Under the pieces are notes generated by a model, which did not search any database, was not told where the DNA came from, and saw only the letters and a list, made by a program, of their open reading frames with translations. Shown here one piece after another: positions 1 through 6,821 of a stretch of DNA of 64,000 nucleotides (positions are counted from its first letter, which is position 1; every line of letters begins with the position of its first letter). A program made the translations under genes and the position numbers. Source of the DNA: Croceicoccus naphthovorans (lineage in GTDB: Bacteria; Pseudomonadota; Alphaproteobacteria; Sphingomonadales; Sphingomonadaceae); contig NZ_CP011770.1 of the NCBI RefSeq assembly GCF_001028705.1, positions 1,553,501 to 1,617,500 on the forward strand, written 5' to 3'.

Positions 1-434
1 TTACCTGCACGTCCAGCCCGTTCGGGAACAAGCTAGATCATATTCCCGATCTGGTGCACCCGCCGGTCTGGTGGGGGTGCCTTGCCTATGGATTGTTGCG
101 GGATTCGGCGGATCATGCGTTGATCGTCGGATCGGCGGTGGTGATCGTGGGAAGCTATGTTGTCGGGCGACTTGTCGAAGTCGGGTTCAAGAAAGTCTAC
201 GGCTTCAACCAGTACATGTGGCAGCCTTTCGATCAATACCTGCGGTTGATCATCGCCCGTCGGAACACGATCCTTGCGATCATGACGGTTGGTCTGATCC
301 TAGGCCAGCCGGTTGCCGGATTTGTCCTTGCCGCAGTGTGGAGCGTGCTGACCATCGGCATCCAGCCGATCCGCTTTATTCAGGCGTGGGGGATGGCGCG
401 GGGCGGGTCTGCGCCGACACCCTGGATTCAATAG
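1..434 (+). CDS. CDP-alcohol phosphatidyltransferase family protein (5' truncated by window edge)
   Basis: Only the C-terminal ~144 residues are present and the reading frame is open to the left edge. The fragment begins inside the CDP-alcohol phosphotransferase signature: the visible GNKLDHIPD matches the second half (G-x3-D-x3-D) of the family motif DG-x2-AR-x8-G-x3-D-x3-D, whose aspartates bind the metal and CDP-alcohol. Several hydrophobic segments follow. The same fragment is clearly paralogous to the complete enzyme encoded on the minus strand at 4016-5161: both have the I/LVHPP or LIHPP stretch after the motif and a later RLI-x-ARRN block. The role is inferred to be membrane transfer of a phospho-alcohol from a CDP-activated donor; substrate unknown. 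The stop lies 3 nt before the next gene, so the two are probably co-transcribed. Confidence 0.85.
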   Translation, partial: TCTSSPFGNKLDHIPDLVHPPVWWGCLAYGLLRDSADHALIVGSAVVIVGSYVVGRLVEVGFKKVYGFNQYMWQPFDQYLRLIIARRNTILAIMTVGLILGQPVAGFVLAAVWSVLTIGIQPIRFIQAWGMARGGSAPTPWIQ

Positions 435-437
435 CGG

Positions 438-1397
438 ATGCCCTGGGGTCGTTTGATAAAGCGCGAACTGGTTCCGGTTCTCGCTCTGCTTCTGCTTTGG
501 GGAACGGTCCTCATCCAGATCGGACCACGCGCCTTGGCCTTGGTTATTGCCGTGCATTTTTGCGCAAACGCAGCCCAAGGGATCAGCGCCATTGCCACCG
601 TCGGGGCGGTGCGCCGTCGCCGCGCGGCTGCGCCTGAGATATTCCGTGCGACCAGACTGCGCGCATGGATACTGGAAGGGGCCTCTCTGGTCGGCGGACT
701 TGTCGCTCTGGGCCTGATTGCCTTGCTCTATGTCTTTTTCGAAGAGCGGGAGTTGGTGCCCCTTATCGCCATGATCGCTTTGGGTTTCCCCGCGCGATAC
801 AACGGACCGCTTCGTGCGCGCGGATTCGGTTCGGCGGTTCCGCGCGTCGTGCGGTCGTGGTCCGCGGCAATCATGGTGCCGATTGTCCTGCTGATCTGGC
901 CGACGGCAGAGGCGGCGGTTCTGGCGCTCGCCGCGCGGGAGTGGGTGACGACAATCACTCTCGCGCTCTGGCGGGAGAAACCGCCAACGGAACGGCAGAT
1001 AGAGCGGACCGAGCACTATGTCCCCGCGTGGCGAGAGTTTCTGACCCTGACCGCGTCGCTTTCGATGCGGCGGTTTTTCTATCACGCCAGCCACTCGATC
1101 CTGCACTTCGTCGTCGGTCCGTTCGGAAGCGCAGTCGCACGGGCATCGCGGGGCATGGGCTATCTGCGGCGTGTCAGCGAGGTCCGGCAGATGAAGCAGG
1201 TCGTCTCACTCGCCTCTGTCGGTGGGCTGGGCGGGACCGTACTTCTGCTGTGGCTGGTGCCGGGGCCGGGTTCGCTCGCGCTCAGCAGTCTGCTGCTGCG
1301 TCTGGGTGCTTTGGCGACGAGTGCGACGATCTGGACTTATGCCTTTCCCGCCGCAGCAGCCGGCAGTGCGGGTGAGGATAGCGCAGACGACGATTGA
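438..1397 (+). CDS. polytopic membrane protein of unknown function in surface-glycolipid cluster
   Basis: A 319-residue hydrophobic protein with roughly eight predicted membrane segments (for example near residues 10-45, 78-105, 138-165 and 240-300) and basic loops. I do not recognise a catalytic motif. The length is well below that of a full Wzx flippase (about 420-500 residues), though the pattern of short loops and Arg-rich turns is compatible with a transporter-like or flippase-derived protein. The ATG is 3 nt after the stop of the CDP-alcohol phosphotransferase, implying a shared transcript, and the gene converges on a true flippase gene just downstream. A role in handling the lipid-linked product of the neighbouring transferase is inference from position only. 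Confidence 0.6.
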   Translation: MPWGRLIKRELVPVLALLLLWGTVLIQIGPRALALVIAVHFCANAAQGISAIATVGAVRRRRAAAPEIFRATRLRAWILEGASLVGGLVALGLIALLYVFFEERELVPLIAMIALGFPARYNGPLRARGFGSAVPRVVRSWSAAIMVPIVLLIWPTAEAAVLALAAREWVTTITLALWREKPPTERQIERTEHYVPAWREFLTLTASLSMRRFFYHASHSILHFVVGPFGSAVARASRGMGYLRRVSEVRQMKQVVSLASVGGLGGTVLLLWLVPGPGSLALSSLLLRLGALATSATIWTYAFPAAAAGSAGEDSADDD

Positions 1398-1402
1398 GCG
1401 CC

Positions 1403-2725
1403 TCAGGACTCCAGCCTGCGGATCGCATAGAGCGTCATGCCCCCCATCACGAGATAGCCGACCAACCCGCCGATCGCGACCGACCAGGCTGCACCGCTGC
1501 TGCCATATGTCGGGGCGAGGAGGAGCAGCATTGCCGAGGTCGCCACTACAATCGCGAAGTGCGCCCGCAGCGCCAGCCGTGCCCGATTGGTCGAATGCAG
1601 CACAGGTTCGAACGCCACGCTCGCCAGTTCAAAGCTGGCCGCGATGGTCAGCGGGACCAGTGCGACATAGGCGGCGCCAAACGATTCGCCCGCGATCAGT
1701 TCCAGCAGGAAGCGGCCTGCGACGAAGACGACGGCAACGACGAGCAACCCGCCAAGCCCCGCCAGACGCGTGGTTTGCACAACCAGCTTGCGAAAGGCCG
1801 CGATGTCCGACGCGACGCGGGCGCGGGCAATCTCGGCATAGGCGGCGCGGGTCAGCAGGGTGGAAAGCTTGGCCAATCCTTGCGCCAACTGGTGCGCAAG
1901 GCGATAGAGGCCCGCTGAACTGGTCCCGACGAAGTACCCCACCGCCAGCAGCGGCCCGTGGCGATAGAGCGCGTTGAGCGAGGCACTGGCGTACGTGACA
2001 CCGAAGAACCGCACGACGCCGGTATTTTCCTGCTTGGTCTGCCCGATGGACCGAAGGTTCTTGAATCTGATCGCCTGCGGGCAAAGCCAGCGGGCGATGA
2101 TCCAGTAGACTGCAGCCTCCAGCAGGTCGATGAGCGCCCATGCGATGAAAAACTTCACCAGGCTTGGTCCGGTCAGCCAAATGCCGACCGCTGCCGCCAG
2201 TCGGCCCAGCGGGACCAGCGCTTCGACATAAACGGCCAGGTCGAACCGGTCGAGCGCGCGGACCACGCCGGTGGGGGCCGATACCAGCGCCCAGACCGCC
2301 GCGACATTGAACCAGAAACCCATGTCGACCAGCGCCGGGTTCAGTTCCAGCATGTCGGCAAACTGGTAGAAGGCTAGATAGGCGACCAGCGTGCCGAACA
2401 GCGCACCGACAACGTCGAGCACGCCCGCCAACATCGACAACCGCCCGAACGCGTCCCAGTTTTTGGCGTGAACGTGCTCTGCCCCGTATCGCACGACGAC
2501 GCGCCACGTTTCGAACCCGCAGATCGCGATCAGCGCCTGCGAGGTGCCGAAAATCAGCGCAAAGTGGCCGAAGTCTTTCAGGCCCAGCGTACGCGTCAGA
2601 ATCGCCAGATAGACGAGCGAGCATACCGCGCCGAAACCCTTCCCGGCGATCAGCCAGGCGAGGTTCGCGACCATTCGTCCCATCAGGGATCGGTTTTGCG
2701 GAGAGGTTTCCGCGCGATTAGCCAT
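1403..2725 (-). CDS. polysaccharide/oligosaccharide flippase (Wzx/MATE-like)
   Basis: A 440-residue protein with about twelve hydrophobic segments spread along its length, typical of the MVF/Wzx superfamily of lipid-linked oligosaccharide exporters. The N-terminal block (LAWLIAGKGFGAVCSLVYLA then ILTRTLGLKDFGHFA) is the standard start of this family, in which helix 1 is followed by a conserved L-x-R-x-LG-x-x-x-FG turn. The ATG was placed in front of MANRAETS because the frame upstream contains no family-like sequence. It is divergent from the nucleotidyltransferase at 2850, with 124 nt between them for promoters. In context it would move a lipid-linked product, possibly built by the nearby CDP-alcohol enzymes, across the inner membrane. 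The substrate cannot be read from sequence. Confidence 0.8.
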   Translation of the reverse strand: MANRAETSPQNRSLMGRMVANLAWLIAGKGFGAVCSLVYLAILTRTLGLKDFGHFALIFGTSQALIAICGFETWRVVVRYGAEHVHAKNWDAFGRLSMLAGVLDVVGALFGTLVAYLAFYQFADMLELNPALVDMGFWFNVAAVWALVSAPTGVVRALDRFDLAVYVEALVPLGRLAAAVGIWLTGPSLVKFFIAWALIDLLEAAVYWIIARWLCPQAIRFKNLRSIGQTKQENTGVVRFFGVTYASASLNALYRHGPLLAVGYFVGTSSAGLYRLAHQLAQGLAKLSTLLTRAAYAEIARARVASDIAAFRKLVVQTTRLAGLGGLLVVAVVFVAGRFLLELIAGESFGAAYVALVPLTIAASFELASVAFEPVLHSTNRARLALRAHFAIVVATSAMLLLLAPTYGSSGAAWSVAIGGLVGYLVMGGMTLYAIRRLES

Positions 2726-2849
2726 ATTCGACGCCGAATGGACGACCGCCCGCCATCGCGCAAGCGTCCGTGCAAAATTGCGCACCGTGCTGTGTGCAGC
2801 CTGGCCAAGGCAATTGCGGGAAAGGTTCAAGTTGCCTAACGGATTGGCC

Positions 2850-3590
2850 ATGATCGAACATGCCATTCTGTTGAGCGCGGGGCAGGGCTCGCGCCTGCTG
2901 CCGCTGACCGCCGAGCGTCCGAAGTGCCTGATCGACTTTTCCGGAAAGTCGCTGATCGAATGGCAGATAGAGATGCTGGCCCGCGGCGGGGTGAAGCGGA
3001 TCGACGTTGTCACCGGCTTCATGACGGACATGGTCGAAGCGGCCATCGCCCGCATCGACAACCCGCGGGTGGAGGTGACCTGTCATTTCAACCCGTTCTT
3101 CAAGGTGGCAGACAACCTGGGCTCGTGCTGGATCGTGCGTGAGCAGATGATGAATGACTTCCTGATCCTGAATGGCGATACGCTGATTTCGGAAGACATC
3201 GTACGAAAGGTTCAGGAAGGCTCCGACTGGCCCATCGCGGTCACGGTCGACGTAAAGCCGTCCTACGACAGCGACGACATGAAGGTCTCGCGCGGGGAGA
3301 ACGGGCGGCTTGCCCGCATCGGCAAGACGCTGACGGCCGAAGTCAGCAATGCCGAATCGATCGGGTTCCTTGCGTTTCGAGGCGAGGGGGCGGAACTGTT
3401 CCGCAATACCGTGCGTGACACGATGCGTACGCCCGACGGTGTCAACCATTGGTACCTGAAGGTGATCGACATGATCGCCGATAGTGGCAAGGTCGGCACC
3501 AAGTCGATCGAAGGGCTGGACTGGGCCGAGGTCGACTTCCTCAACGATATCGAGATCGCGACCGAACTGACCGATCGCTGGGTCGGCTGA
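2850..3590 (+). CDS. sugar/alcohol-phosphate nucleotidyltransferase (LicC/IPCT-like)
   Basis: A 246-residue single-domain nucleotidyltransferase. The N-terminus carries the nucleotide-binding loop LSAGQGSRLLPLT followed by RPKCLIDF (the catalytic Lys of the PK motif). ILNGDTLI supplies the metal-binding Asp near residue 110, and EVDFLNDIEIA near the C-terminus supplies the second metal ligand. Family members activate phosphocholine, inositol-1-phosphate or sugar-1-phosphates with CTP or another NTP. With two CDP-alcohol phosphotransferases in the same cluster, a CTP-dependent reaction giving a CDP-alcohol donor is the most economical inference, but nucleotide and acceptor remain unproven. The start at ATG begins immediately with the typical MIEHAILLSAG; no strong ribosome site is visible. 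Confidence 0.8.
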   Translation: MIEHAILLSAGQGSRLLPLTAERPKCLIDFSGKSLIEWQIEMLARGGVKRIDVVTGFMTDMVEAAIARIDNPRVEVTCHFNPFFKVADNLGSCWIVREQMMNDFLILNGDTLISEDIVRKVQEGSDWPIAVTVDVKPSYDSDDMKVSRGENGRLARIGKTLTAEVSNAESIGFLAFRGEGAELFRNTVRDTMRTPDGVNHWYLKVIDMIADSGKVGTKSIEGLDWAEVDFLNDIEIATELTDRWVG

Positions 3591-4019
3591 TCAGGCGAGC
3601 AGCGCGGAGAGTTCTTCGCGCAGGGCCGCGATGTCGGCGTCGGTCAGCGCGATAGCTGAGCCGAGGTCCGGCACCTTCGGCCAGCCTGCATCGGTGAAGC
3701 TGTGCCCACCCCATTCGCGCGCGCCATCATAGCGCGGGATGACGTGGAAATGGACTTGGGGGTCCACCATCATCAGCATCAGGTAGTTGATCTTCGCATA
3801 ATCGACGAAGCCGCGCAGCGCGGTTTCGATCGCTTTCGTCGCTTGCTCCAGTTCCGCAAACGCCGCCGGGGGAAGGGCGGAGAAATCGGTGACTTCGGAC
3901 TTGGCCGCAAGTACGAGGCTGCCCAGAGTCGGCTGGGCCGGACGCAGCAGCACGACCCAGTGTTCGAATTCGCGGATCAGCGTAGCCGGATACCCGAATT
4001 TCTCGATAGTGGGGTTCAT
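3591..4019 (-). CDS. HIT-family hydrolase/transferase
   Basis: A 142-residue histidine-triad superfamily protein. The active-site strand reads QVHFHVIPRY, so it keeps the second (nucleophilic) and third histidines of the H-x-H-x-H triad while the first is Gln. The preceding LRPAQPTLGSLVLAAK block fits the HIT fold. Such proteins hydrolyse or transfer nucleoside monophosphates. The ATG overlaps the stop of the upstream CDP-alcohol phosphotransferase (ATGA), so the two are translationally coupled on the minus strand. A housekeeping role for nucleotide by-products of that reaction is possible but is inference. It converges with the nucleotidyltransferase at 2850, with abutting stops. Confidence 0.8.
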   Translation of the reverse strand: MNPTIEKFGYPATLIREFEHWVVLLRPAQPTLGSLVLAAKSEVTDFSALPPAAFAELEQATKAIETALRGFVDYAKINYLMLMMVDPQVHFHVIPRYDGAREWGGHSFTDAGWPKVPDLGSAIALTDADIAALREELSALLA

Positions 4020-5161
4020 GCCGCATCTCCCGAAAGCCAGCTTTTGATCGGGCCGTGTCGACGCACCGCGATCTCTGCCTGCAACAGCTGTATGCAATGG
4101 ACCACCAGCGAAATTACGGTCCACCACGCCACCGCTACGATGCCGATATCGGGGCGTCCGAACAGCGTGGCGACGAACAGGATCACCATGTTTGGATTGC
4201 GCCGCGCCGTGATCAGGCGGAACCAGCTGTCGAACCGCCGCCAGACATGGATGTGCATCATCTGATGCCGCCGCATGAACAGCCCTTCGATCATGCGCTG
4301 CACAACATAGCCGCCCTGTATCGCGATCTGGGTCAGCCAAAAGGTCGTAGGATCGAGCGCCAGTCCCCAATAGACCAGCCCTGTCGCCCAGAACCACCAC
4401 CAGAACGGCGGGTGGATCAGGTCTATGCCGTGGTCGAAGACGTTGCCCCACCAGCTGGACGTGATCGTGCAACGGGCCAGTTTCCCGTCAACGGTATCCA
4501 GCACCATGAACACCAGCCCGAATGCCATGCCCTGCCAGTAATGGCCGAAGGCGAACAGTGCGGTGGCCGCAAGGCAGAACGCCGCGCCGACTGCCGTCAC
4601 CATGTTCGGCGTGATGTTCAGCCGTGCCGCAATGCGGGTAATGACCAGCGCCCATTCGGGCCACAGGTACTTGGTCAGAACATCGGTCACGCCCTTGTAG
4701 GCGCCGAAATAGCTGGCCCGTTCGATCGGGCGGACGGTTTGCGGGTTCAGCGCAATCAGGAACGGTGTTTCCCGCTTGCGCAGTTGCTTGTTTTCTACCG
4801 TCGGCCCGTCTTCATAGCGCAGGATGGTCAGCGGCAAGGGCTCGCAATCGATGCCTTCCAGCATAGCCGTGCGGATCTTCTCCGCCTGTACGGGATCGGA
4901 AACATGCGCCAATGCGGGCACGCCGCCCAAGGTCAGCATCGTATCGGGCCGCCGACCCAATTCGCGCAGCCAGCACGGATCGTAGGCGAACGCGGCGTTG
5001 ACCAACAGCACCGGACCGTTTTCACGCGCATGCCAGTTGTCGCGCGGCAGGTCCGCCGACCGCGCAATGCGGCGCGTGCGTTCGCCCATCGAGAGTCCCC
5101 ATAGCAGCGTGGGGTTCTCTCCGACGGAAACGACCGTGGGGGCGTTATCGGACCTGATCAT
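4016..5161 (-). CDS. two-domain CDP-alcohol phosphotransferase (IPCT/DIPPS-like architecture, degenerate N-terminal domain)
   Basis: A 381-residue protein. The C-terminal half is a membrane CDP-alcohol phosphotransferase with a perfect signature: DGKLAR, eight residues, then GNVFDHGID, plus about six membrane helices. The N-terminal ~150 residues are soluble and resemble a nucleotidyltransferase whose loop is degenerate (GENPTLLWGLSMGERTRR instead of G-x-G-x-R). The linker (LRKRETP, then a K-x3-D segment and LNITPNMVT) follows the layout of bifunctional inositol-phosphate cytidylyltransferase/phosphotransferases. The ATG chosen leaves a 113-nt divergent promoter region; a TTG at 5245 in the same frame is less likely. 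Overlaps the HIT gene by ATGA. Substrate unknown. Confidence 0.78.
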   Translation of the reverse strand: MIRSDNAPTVVSVGENPTLLWGLSMGERTRRIARSADLPRDNWHARENGPVLLVNAAFAYDPCWLRELGRRPDTMLTLGGVPALAHVSDPVQAEKIRTAMLEGIDCEPLPLTILRYEDGPTVENKQLRKRETPFLIALNPQTVRPIERASYFGAYKGVTDVLTKYLWPEWALVITRIAARLNITPNMVTAVGAAFCLAATALFAFGHYWQGMAFGLVFMVLDTVDGKLARCTITSSWWGNVFDHGIDLIHPPFWWWFWATGLVYWGLALDPTTFWLTQIAIQGGYVVQRMIEGLFMRRHQMMHIHVWRRFDSWFRLITARRNPNMVILFVATLFGRPDIGIVAVAWWTVISLVVHCIQLLQAEIAVRRHGPIKSWLSGDAA

Positions 5162-5274
5162 GTTCAAGGCGCTTAGATGGGCGATTTGCGAACGGCAATG
5201 CCTGACATGCGCGTAATCCCCGTATGGGGGCGTTTGGGCGTTCAACAGGCTGGGCCATGCGGCGATGTGGAGTT

Positions 5275-6066
5275 ATGAGCGCGGAGATGAACGATATTCG
5301 ACCGGACCTGTCATTAATGACCGCCCTGATCCTTGCGGGGTCGCGACCAGAGGGAGAGCCTTTCGCGCTGGCGCAGGGCTATCGCCATAAAGCGTTGATC
5401 GAGATCGAGGGCAAACCGATGCTGTCATGGGTTTGCGAGGCCCTTCGGAACGCGGGATTCGCGCGGGTTGTCGTGACGAGCAACGTCGATGAGATTCTAA
5501 AGCTTGCCGGGCAGGCAGGTGCCGAGACCATGCCTGCGGAAAGCGGACCCAGCGCCAGCGTTGCTGCGGCATTCGAGCGATTCGGCGCGCCGATGTTGGT
5601 GACGACATCGGATCATCCGCTGTTGCGTGCCGATTGGGTGCGCGACTTCGTGGCCGATACGCCAGAGACGTGCGACCTGTCGATCCTGCTCGCCAATCGC
5701 GATACGGTTGAGGCGGCTGTGCCAGATGGCAAGCGCACCTGGATACGGATGGCCGATGGCCACTGGTCGGGGTGCAATCTGTTTCTGCTGAAAACCGCCG
5801 CCGCGCGCCGTGCGATCGACCTTTGGGGCACAGTGGAGGCGAACCGGAAGCGGCCGTTGCGGATTGCTATGCAGTTGGGGGTCGGAACCCTGCTGCGGTT
5901 CGTGCTGGGGCGGCTGACGATGCAACAGGTCGCGGGCAGGCTGGGGCTGCGCGTGGGGGTGGACGCCCGTGTGGTGGCCGCGCGCGATGGGTTGGCGGCG
6001 GTCGACGTGGACAAGGAAGCGGACCTCGTGCTGGTCCGCTCGATCATGGCGGGCCGAGGCGGTTGA
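5275..6066 (+). CDS. MobA-like NTP transferase domain protein
   Basis: A 263-residue nucleotidyltransferase of the MobA/IspD-like fold. The N-terminus has ALILAGSRPEGEP followed by HKALIEIEGKPM (the K-x-L-x-x-x-x-G-x-P-M pattern), and TTSDHPLLRADW supplies the metal-binding Asp. The C-terminal ~80 residues (LGRLTMQQVAGRLGLRVG) extend beyond the minimal domain. The ATG in front of SAEMNDI is taken; another Met lies four codons on. The stop overlaps the start of the SDR gene as TGATG, so the two are translationally coupled. A nucleotidyltransferase coupled to a short-chain reductase recalls CDP-ribitol synthesis (TarI/TarJ, Bcs1), but the particular substrate here is unknown. Confidence 0.72.
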   Translation: MSAEMNDIRPDLSLMTALILAGSRPEGEPFALAQGYRHKALIEIEGKPMLSWVCEALRNAGFARVVVTSNVDEILKLAGQAGAETMPAESGPSASVAAAFERFGAPMLVTTSDHPLLRADWVRDFVADTPETCDLSILLANRDTVEAAVPDGKRTWIRMADGHWSGCNLFLLKTAAARRAIDLWGTVEANRKRPLRIAMQLGVGTLLRFVLGRLTMQQVAGRLGLRVGVDARVVAARDGLAAVDVDKEADLVLVRSIMAGRGG

Positions 6067-6782
6067 TGCGCTGCGCCGTATTCGGATCGACTGGCGGGAT
6101 CGGGGCGGCACTGGTCGATCGTCTGCTAAGCCGGAGCGATGTGTCCCGTGTCTATTGCGTGTCGCGGAGGGGCGAGGGGTTAGCCGGTGGACGCGCGGCG
6201 CCGCTGGCGTTCGATTTACGCGACGAGGCCAGCATTGAGCGCGCTGCCTTGGAGATGGGGCAGGAAGGCGCGCTAGACCTCGTGATCGTGGCTACTGGCA
6301 TCTTGACGCGCGATCCCGGGATTGCCCCTGAAAAGACGTGGCGTGCCATCGACCCTGCCGCGATGGCCGATGTTTTTGCGTTGAACACCATCGGTCCGGC
6401 CTTGGTCGGCAAGCATGTCCTGCCGTTATTGGCTAAAGATCGGGCGGCGCGCATGGCATTCCTGTCGGCCCGCGTCGGCTCGATCGGGGATAATGGGCTG
6501 GGGGGATGGCACAGCTATCGTGCGTCGAAAGCCGCGCTCAACATGCTGGTTCGCAATTTTGCGATAGAACTTCGGCGTAGCAATCCGCGGGCGATCGTTG
6601 CCGCGCTGCATCCGGGGACGGTGGCAACCGCCCTGTCGCAGCCGTTTAGCGGGAATGTGCCCAACGAAAAGCTGTTTGATGCCGACTATGCCGCAGGCTG
6701 TCTGCTTGACGTATTGTCCGGTCTTTCACCACAGGACAGCGGCGAGTTCTTTGCTTGGGACGGTCGAACCATCGCATGGTGA
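6066..6782 (+). CDS. short-chain dehydrogenase/reductase (SDR)
   Basis: A 238-residue classical SDR. The N-terminal dinucleotide loop is GSTGGIGAAL, the structural NNAG position is NTIGPAL, and the catalytic residues are the Ser in FLSARVGS and the Tyr/Lys pair in YRASKAA. The length is normal for the family. It is coupled by TGATG to the preceding MobA-like gene and is the last gene of the left-hand cluster. The pair suggests reduction of a keto-phosphate or an alcohol linked to nucleotide activation. It would be cytosolic and NAD(P)H-dependent; the substrate cannot be inferred. It faces the rne gene tail to tail. Confidence 0.78.
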   Translation: MRCAVFGSTGGIGAALVDRLLSRSDVSRVYCVSRRGEGLAGGRAAPLAFDLRDEASIERAALEMGQEGALDLVIVATGILTRDPGIAPEKTWRAIDPAAMADVFALNTIGPALVGKHVLPLLAKDRAARMAFLSARVGSIGDNGLGGWHSYRASKAALNMLVRNFAIELRRSNPRAIVAALHPGTVATALSQPFSGNVPNEKLFDADYAAGCLLDVLSGLSPQDSGEFFAWDGRTIAW

Positions 6783-6785
6783 CCG

Positions 6786-6812
6786 CCGGCCCCGCCTTTG
6801 CGGCAGGGCCGG
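6786..6812. terminator. G/C hairpin between convergent SDR and rne genes
   Basis: Inverted repeat CCGGCCC / GGGCCGG extended by GCC/GGC across a C-A mismatch, with a short loop TTTGC. It lies in the 39-nt gap between two convergent stops, so it can serve both strands. No T-tract follows on either side, so it is either a Rho-assisted terminator or an RNA 3'-end stabiliser. Confidence 0.4.
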
Positions 6813-6821
6813 GATCGTCGA

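Noticed and set aside
5162..5245. TTG at 5245 as start of the CDP-alcohol phosphotransferase
   Set aside because: Would leave only 29 nt to the divergent gene and adds sequence without domain resemblance; the ATG at 5161 is more economical, though not proven.
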